Below, in pieces: positions 58,732-64,000 of a DNA stretch of 64,000 nt (position 1 is its first letter; each line of letters begins with the position of its first letter). Position numbers and translations under genes: made by a program. The notes beneath the pieces are model-generated. The model worked only from the letters and a program-made list of their open reading frames with translations. It did no database searches and had not been told where the DNA came from. The stretch is from Candidatus Saccharimonadota bacterium (lineage in GTDB: Bacteria; Patescibacteriota; Saccharimonadia; Saccharimonadales; Saccharimonadaceae), in the NCBI GenBank assembly GCA_030530425.1, contig JAUMVA010000003.1, positions 36,737 to 100,736 of the forward strand, given 5' to 3'.

Positions 58732-60036
58732 CTACAGTTCAGCCTTTTCCCCCATGTATGAGCGTAAAGCTTCTGGAATAATCACTTTTTGATCAGCTGT
58801 TTGATTATTCTCTATGATTGCAATTAATAAACGCCCTAAAGCAAAGGCCGTTGCATCATTAGTATGAATCAACTCCAGCTCGCCATTATTGCGTCGAACT
58901 CGAGTTTGCAAACGACGTGCTTGATAGTCAGTCATATAATCAGCAGTATGAGTCTCACGATACTTGTTTTGTCCTGGTAACCAAACTTCCATATCAACCC
59001 CAGCAGCGTCAGGTTTACCGATATCGAAGGTACATTTTTTAATCACTTGATACGGTAATTTTAAGGTTTGTAGCATATGTTCTTGTATGCCAACCAGCAA
59101 TCGATGCTCCTCATGGCTTTTTTCAGCAGTTGTGAAGGTCTCCATCTCCAGCTTGTCAAATTGATGCATCCGCAAAATACCTTCCATATCTTTTCCATAA
59201 GTTCCAGCTTCTTTACGAAAACTAGTCGCATAACCTAAATAACGCACTGGTAGATCCGCTTCCTCAAAAATCTCACCAGCATGCATACTACCTAATACAT
59301 GTTCGGCACTACCTTGAAGCCACAGGTCTTCACCTTCAATTTTATAACGATCATCGCGTGGTTCAAGACGATCCATTGCATCATATTGATCAGTCTTAAT
59401 CATATACGGTGGTAAAACTGGCACAAACGGTTTAGTACTGATACTTAAGTTATTATCACGCACAATTTTGGCAATCACCGTCTCATCACTCAGCGTATCC
59501 ATCACAAAATTAATAATTGCAAACTGTAATCTCACTAAATCGCCTTTAATATAAGCAAATCTAGCTCCAGCCACATTCGCCGCCCGCTCTTTATCAATCC
59601 AACCACGGTTTTTAGCGATTTCATAGTGATTTTTTGGCTCAAAATCAAACTTTGGTAATTCCCCAACGGAATAATCAACCACATTTTCATCTTCACTTAA
59701 ACCAACTGGAACGCTTTCTAAAGCCATGTTAGGCACTCGTTTAAGTAAAGATAGGTATTGGTTATAGGTCTCAGTGAATTTAGTTTCCAAATCAGCTAAC
59801 TCAGTTTTTAGAGCTTTCCCTTTTTCAATTAATTCAGCATCCGGTCGACCGCCAGCTTGTTTGGTCTTATCAGCAATAGTATTACGTTCATGCCTAACTG
59901 TATCTATCGCCGCTTGCAATTCACGCCGATTATCATCAAGCCTTATTAAGTCGCTAATATTAACTTCGATGCCTTTATTTATTGCATTTTGTTGGACTTT
60001 ATCTTGATTTTGACGGATAAAATTAATGTCTAACAT
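58732..60036 (-). CDS. serS: Seryl-tRNA synthetase
   Basis: 434 aa class II synthetase. N-terminal coiled-coil arm (about 28-105) that grips the tRNA-Ser long arm; motif 2 in TSFRKEAGTYGKDMEGILRMHQF (split here as FRKEAGTYG and GILRMHQF); motif 3 near NDATAFALGRLLIAIIEN. Starts 2 nt after the uppS stop; the two are cotranscribed. Confidence 0.96.
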   Translation of the reverse strand: MLDINFIRQNQDKVQQNAINKGIEVNISDLIRLDDNRRELQAAIDTVRHERNTIADKTKQAGGRPDAELIEKGKALKTELADLETKFTETYNQYLSLLKRVPNMALESVPVGLSEDENVVDYSVGELPKFDFEPKNHYEIAKNRGWIDKERAANVAGARFAYIKGDLVRLQFAIINFVMDTLSDETVIAKIVRDNNLSISTKPFVPVLPPYMIKTDQYDAMDRLEPRDDRYKIEGEDLWLQGSAEHVLGSMHAGEIFEEADLPVRYLGYATSFRKEAGTYGKDMEGILRMHQFDKLEMETFTTAEKSHEEHRLLVGIQEHMLQTLKLPYQVIKKCTFDIGKPDAAGVDMEVWLPGQNKYRETHTADYMTDYQARRLQTRVRRNNGELELIHTNDATAFALGRLLIAIIENNQTADQKVIIPEALRSYMGEKAEL

Positions 60037-60038
60037 TT

Positions 60039-60722
60039 TTATTTCCCCTTATTAAGCCTTACTTTAGTTTGATAATCCGCTAGAATATTTTCGAACTCAT
60101 TTCTTGAAAAATCTGGCCATTTCGTTTCAATAAAATATAACTCGGCGTAAGATGATTTCCACATTAAAAAATTTGATAAACGCTTATCGCCACCTGTTCG
60201 AATAATAATTTCTGGATCATGCAAATTAGCCGTCCAGAGGTATTTTTCTAAAGTCAGCTCACTTATCTGATCTACTTCATTAGTTGGGATTTGTTTTATA
60301 GCATCAATAATCTCTGCTCGACCACCATAAGAAGCTGCAAAAAACACTTCGATGCCAGTGTTATTTTCAGTTTTGGCCTCAACTTCAATCATTAATTTTT
60401 GCAATTTAGCCGAAAAATCACTGCGTCGACCAACAAATTTAATTTTTGCATTCACATCCTTGGCCGCCTGATCAAATTTTGCAAATTGAGTCTCAAATAA
60501 AGTCATCAAAGTTTTAACTTCAAGTGGCGCTCGATTCCAATTTTCAGTTGAAAAAATATAAAAGCAAACTTGTTTTATGTCCAGATCTGTTGCCCATTTA
60601 ATAACATCAACTACCCTATCAAAACCATACTTATGGCCATCAAGTTTATTTAAATTATTTTCAACCGCCCAACGACGATTACCATCTACAATAAACCCAA
60701 TCGATTCAATATTTTTATTCAT
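60039..60722 (-). CDS. uppS: Undecaprenyl diphosphate synthase
   Basis: 227 aa cis-prenyltransferase that makes the C55 carrier lipid for peptidoglycan. GFIVDGNRRWA has the catalytic Asp and Arg; FYIFSTENWNRAPLEV, FFAASYGGRAEIIDA and EIIIRTGGDKRLSNFLMW are adjacent family strings. The enzyme feeds MraY and MurG. Leaderless by TGA-TAAAAT 6 nt before ATG. Confidence 0.95.
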   Translation of the reverse strand: MNKNIESIGFIVDGNRRWAVENNLNKLDGHKYGFDRVVDVIKWATDLDIKQVCFYIFSTENWNRAPLEVKTLMTLFETQFAKFDQAAKDVNAKIKFVGRRSDFSAKLQKLMIEVEAKTENNTGIEVFFAASYGGRAEIIDAIKQIPTNEVDQISELTLEKYLWTANLHDPEIIIRTGGDKRLSNFLMWKSSYAELYFIETKWPDFSRNEFENILADYQTKVRLNKGK

Positions 60723-60728
60723 ACCCTG

Positions 60729-60737
60729 ATTTTATCA
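60729..60737 (-). promoter_or_regulatory. Extended -10 of uppS-serS, leaderless
   Basis: On the - strand TGA-TAAAAT (60737-60729), then 6 nt to the ATG at 60722. Confidence 0.65.
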
Positions 60738-60774
60738 TTTTTGCATAAAAACAGCAAAATGATGAATTGTAACT

Positions 60775-62139
60775 TTATTCAGTTCGCAAGGCTTCAATCG
60801 GATCAAGCTTCGCAGCCTTACGACTTGGTAATAAGCCAGCCACAATTGCCACCAGCATCAAAACTACAATCACGCCGACACCAAACTCTAGCTTAAACAC
60901 CAACAAATCATGCTGACCAAAGTTCAAAGTCTGGGAAATTGCCGGATTAAAAATCACAGCCACGAGATAAGCTAATGTCACACCGAATAGTCCGCCTAAG
61001 AAACCAACCCAGCCAGCTTCATAGCGAAATAACCGTGCGATATCGCGTCTTGAAGCACCCAGCGCCTTCATCAAGCCAATTTGCTGAGTGCGTTCCAATA
61101 CCGAAATATATTGAGTGTTGACGATGCCGAAGATACTAACAATCAGTGCTAGTGCACCAAATCCCATAACGATGTTTTGCAGCACGTTAACAAAGGTGAA
61201 AATCATCGACTGCATATCTTTGGAAGTCATTGAATGATAACCAGCCTCTTTAAGTAATTGTTTAACATTCTCGGGAGTTTTGGAAACAGCCGTCGCCTGC
61301 ACCAATAGATATTTTTGGTGCATTTCAGTACCGACCGTACTGAACTCACTCAATTCTCGTGCTACATTTTGACTTACCCGAATCATTGGCATATTAGAGA
61401 TCTGATCTGGTGATTTTTTAATCACTGCGGTAATTGTCAACTCTTTGTTAAGGGTTTGAACCTCAGTCAACTTCTGCAAGCCAGCCTCACCTTGCTCCAT
61501 AAAGATTCGCCGAACAGTCGCTTCATCGACTTTTTGCGGTTGTTGCGCCACCGTAATCGTCACTTTAGAACCAACCATCTGATCGGCTGTTTTATTGAGC
61601 GTCTGTAAAAAACTCTCAGGAATGGTCACTTCATCATCATTTAGCTTCTGACCAACCGCTAAACTTTTGCCAGCGAGCGGTTCACTCTTCGTCGTGTGAT
61701 CATGGACCATCACTGAAGCGATATATTTTTTATCCTTGACTGCCTCAAATACAGTATATTTAGGCGTGATATTATACATCGGCAAGACATCTTTTAAATC
61801 AGCTCGAGCTCGTAGCTTATCTAAATCTTGTTGTGTTAAACTAGTATAATCGCGCCCATAATAAGCCATAGCGTCTGGATTATATTCTTTTAGATCATTG
61901 CCCATACTGCCATTAACGCGCATACTAACGAGCTTTTCATCCTTGGCAATGATTAATCCGTTAGGGTCAATATTACTCGAAATAATCCGATCAGCATACT
62001 GACGCGCGCCCTCGCCCACCATCAACGAAGCCATAATCGCAAAACCGCCCACTGCAATTGCCACACTGGTCAAAAAAGTACGCATCTTGGCTCGACGCAA
62101 GTTCCGACCAGCTCGTTTGACAATATCAATCGTTTTCAT
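60775..62139 (-). CDS. MacB/FtsX-type ABC permease
   Basis: 454 aa. N-terminal membrane helix (about 20-42), a long outside domain (about 45-310, MacB_PCD type), then three helices (about 318-345, 368-395, 415-440) with the FtsX-domain string QIGLMKALGASRRDIARLF and the SRKAAKLDPIEALR end. Not a classic importer; such permeases move lipoproteins, peptides or toxins or act mechanically. Start overlaps the ATPase stop as TAATG. Confidence 0.92.
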   Translation of the reverse strand: MKTIDIVKRAGRNLRRAKMRTFLTSVAIAVGGFAIMASLMVGEGARQYADRIISSNIDPNGLIIAKDEKLVSMRVNGSMGNDLKEYNPDAMAYYGRDYTSLTQQDLDKLRARADLKDVLPMYNITPKYTVFEAVKDKKYIASVMVHDHTTKSEPLAGKSLAVGQKLNDDEVTIPESFLQTLNKTADQMVGSKVTITVAQQPQKVDEATVRRIFMEQGEAGLQKLTEVQTLNKELTITAVIKKSPDQISNMPMIRVSQNVARELSEFSTVGTEMHQKYLLVQATAVSKTPENVKQLLKEAGYHSMTSKDMQSMIFTFVNVLQNIVMGFGALALIVSIFGIVNTQYISVLERTQQIGLMKALGASRRDIARLFRYEAGWVGFLGGLFGVTLAYLVAVIFNPAISQTLNFGQHDLLVFKLEFGVGVIVVLMLVAIVAGLLPSRKAAKLDPIEALRTE

Positions 62140-62843
62140 TATTTTGTTCCTTTCTTACGGTTGCGAGTGTTATGTTTTTCTTCAATCACCTCACCATCTT
62201 TAATCCGCACTAAGTGTTCACAGCGCCCAGCCAGTTCTTCATCGTGAGTTACCACAATCAGAATTGCCTGTTCAGCTCGTTGATAATCAAACAACAAATC
62301 CTCAACCACTTTTGAAGTCGCCGAGTCAAGGTTGCCAGTTGGTTCGTCTGCGAATAAAATCTTCGGCTTACCAACAATTGCCCGAGCAATCGCCAACCGT
62401 TGTTTTTGACCACCCGATAAGTCCCCTGCTTTGACATTAATTTTATCAACTAAATCAACCGCTTTAAGCGCCCGCTCAATGCGCTCGCGTCGTTCACTGG
62501 CCGGCACGTCTGCCGTTTCTAGCGATAAGCTAACATTGTCATAACAAGTCTCACCCGCCTCCACAAAGAAACTCTGAAAAATAAAACTCATTTTTTCGGC
62601 ACGAAATTTATCAGTGTCTTTTGGTTTTAATTTTAAGATGTTTTGACCATCAACTATCACTTGGCCTTTTTGTGGCTTATCCAGACCAGAAATAGCGTGC
62701 ATCAGCGTCGATTTGCCCGAACCAGACTTACCAACAATTGCCACCGAACTATTATCTTCGAGCATTAAATTAATATTTTTTAAGGCCACAAAAGCGTTTT
62801 TACCCTTACCGTAGGTTTTTCTGACGTTTTTAATTTCAATCAT
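62139..62843 (-). CDS. ABC transporter ATPase (MacB/LolD type)
   Basis: 234 aa. Walker A VGKSGSGKSTLMHAI, Q-loop FIFQSFF, signature LSGGQKQRLAIARAIV, Walker B LFADEPTGNLDS, H-loop VVTHD. Partner of the permease downstream, coupled by a 1-nt overlap. The beta-helix membrane protein gene lies 20 nt upstream and may be part of the same transport unit. Confidence 0.94.
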   Translation of the reverse strand: MIEIKNVRKTYGKGKNAFVALKNINLMLEDNSSVAIVGKSGSGKSTLMHAISGLDKPQKGQVIVDGQNILKLKPKDTDKFRAEKMSFIFQSFFVEAGETCYDNVSLSLETADVPASERRERIERALKAVDLVDKINVKAGDLSGGQKQRLAIARAIVGKPKILFADEPTGNLDSATSKVVEDLLFDYQRAEQAILIVVTHDEELAGRCEHLVRIKDGEVIEEKHNTRNRKKGTK

Positions 62844-62863
62844 TTAAATCCTTCCCATTGACA

Positions 62864-63997
62864 CTAGCGGCTTCGTTGCCGTCGTAAACCACTAACTAAA
62901 AACTTAACGAACAATCCTGCACCTAAACCAACTAAAGTCAAGTTCATCACCACAGCCAAGATCGGCACACTGTTAATCAAAGCATAGATTATTACACCAA
63001 TCAACATTGCCAAGAACTCATTTTTCTTATCAAATATTGCCAAGGTATTATTCGATACATAATAAATTGCCATTGGAATTGCTAAAATTAACATCAGCAC
63101 CCAGATAATCATTGCCAAAATTGTCACCGATATACCAATAATTGTCGTCGCTAGCAAAAGCGCGACAATTGGCACGCCAATTAAGATCGCGTAACCAATA
63201 CCAATGTAAAAAATATTAATCAATTTAAATCGCTCTTGACTGAATTCATAAAAACGCTGTGGCCGAAAAATCATTACTATTATCAATAAAGCACCAATTG
63301 ACAAACTCCATATTAAATTACCAGATATCCAATTGTTACTTTTTGGATTAGTATTTTTGATATCTTCGTGTTTAAATTCACCCTCGATAACCGACTCAGT
63401 AATATCTTTTGTCATACTAATGTTTGCTAAATTACCAATAACCTTGGCACTGTCTGCAACACGAGTATGTTTTGTTGATTTAATTTTAGCGTCGCGACCG
63501 ATTTGACCTTCGATGTAAGTTTCCTCACTAGCTATCATTACATCGCGACCGATTTGACCTTCAATTCGCACTACACCACCCGAAAGCATCGCATCCTTAT
63601 CGATTACCGCACCTTTTTTAATCGTTAATTTTGGTGCAAAAATTGACATATTGCCATGAATTTTTGCACCAGATTCAATTACTAATTCTTTAGCTATTGC
63701 ACGTAAATCACCTTTAATTTCACCACGAATCTCAACAGTCATTGCCACTACTAGAGCGTCATCCATTACTGCCCCGTCAACCACACAACGCTCTGAACTA
63801 GCGCAAAACACATCACCATTAATCTGCTTATTGAAAGAAATATCATGTTCTGATGTTTCAATTTTAGTCCGATTTATCTGTTCTAAATTATGACTATCAG
63901 CCGACTGAATCGCAGCATCTGATGTTTGAATATTCTGATCAGTGTTAGTTAGTGCCCAGACTGGTTGAATAAATCCAATTAGCACCGCCATAATCAA
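62864..63997 (-). CDS. Beta-helix (bactofilin-like) membrane protein, 5' end outside window
   Basis: At least 377 aa; the frame stays open to the window edge and the first codon here is TTG, so the true start is likely outside. Signal peptide remnant (about 1-16, MIMAVLIGFIQPVWA), a right-handed beta-helix of short repeats (about 55-205: GEIKGDLRA, GAKIHGNM, GQIGRDVM, GQIGRDAK) like bactofilins but exported, then about four to five membrane helices (about 230-370). Possibly a scaffold for the adjacent ABC transporter; inference only. Confidence 0.75.
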   Translation of the reverse strand: MIMAVLIGFIQPVWALTNTDQNIQTSDAAIQSADSHNLEQINRTKIETSEHDISFNKQINGDVFCASSERCVVDGAVMDDALVVAMTVEIRGEIKGDLRAIAKELVIESGAKIHGNMSIFAPKLTIKKGAVIDKDAMLSGGVVRIEGQIGRDVMIASEETYIEGQIGRDAKIKSTKHTRVADSAKVIGNLANISMTKDITESVIEGEFKHEDIKNTNPKSNNWISGNLIWSLSIGALLIIVMIFRPQRFYEFSQERFKLINIFYIGIGYAILIGVPIVALLLATTIIGISVTILAMIIWVLMLILAIPMAIYYVSNNTLAIFDKKNEFLAMLIGVIIYALINSVPILAVVMNLTLVGLGAGLFVKFLVSGLRRQRSR

Positions 63998-64000
63998 TAC

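Overview
The window looks like a chromosomal segment from a Candidate Phyla Radiation (Patescibacteria) bacterium, most like a Saccharibacteria (TM7). This rests on the low GC content, compact gene packing, short versions of core proteins, small divergent cell-envelope proteins, a VirD4-like ATPase beside a sigma-region-4/HARE-HTH protein, and receiver-only response regulators. UGA works as a stop: several genes end in TGA and a full-length RF2 is encoded, so this is not a UGA-recoding lineage. No phage, insertion sequence, CRISPR array or rRNA operon was seen.

Layout. From 1 to 22.3 kb almost all genes are on the + strand. In order: tRNA-Leu (-), a sortase, a PEGA protein (-), gltX, a DUF3048 protein, two sensor kinases with tRNA-Glu between them, a receiver protein, an rRNA pseudouridine synthase, a zinc-ribbon protein (-), der, pth, dprA, two small membrane proteins (-), topA, a sigma-4/HARE protein and a VirD4-like ATPase. 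From 23.3 kb onward most genes are on the - strand. The division and wall cluster reads mraZ-rsmH-[21-aa peptide]-ftsL-like-ftsI-mraY-ftsW-murG-ftsQ. After it come rlmB-like, glyQS, recO, small two-component genes, xseAB, an RNase H/CYTH/DUF4868-like/Pif1-like/yvcK group, ctpA, a PcsB-like CHAP hydrolase, ftsEX, prfB, an M16 peptidase, secA, two GT4 glycosyltransferases (+), rpmB (+), hpf, serS, uppS, and a MacB-like ABC transporter with a beta-helix membrane protein cut by the window edge. The two gene arrays converge on a 1-kb gene-poor region at 22.3-23.3 kb.

How the parts work together. Much of the window serves envelope growth and division: uppS, mraY, murG, ftsI/W/Q/L, ftsEX with a PcsB-type hydrolase, and CtpA. 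The rest is translation (gltX, serS, glyQS, prfB, pth, der, L27, L28) and DNA maintenance (topA, dprA, recO, xseAB, rnhA). Transcription signals are easy to read. One class of promoter has a good -35, a 17-nt spacer, a -10 and a leader with a Shine-Dalgarno. A second class has a -10, often extended (TGnTATAAT), only 6-7 nt before the start codon, which predicts leaderless mRNAs.

Most interesting unexplained items: (1) an about 239-nt RNA gene on the - strand at 14.1-14.3 kb with a perfect TTGACA-N17-TATAAT promoter and a pseudoknotted terminator; (2) a 31-bp RNA stem enclosing 194 nt between mraZ and rsmH; (3) an about 70-nt sRNA at 23.25 kb showing a CCUCC loop; (4) a 21-aa basic peptide gene after rsmH; (5) the RNase HI-CYTH-DUF4868-like-Pif1-like gene group; and (6) the many predicted leaderless promoters. 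All assignments were made by reading the sequence, without database searches.
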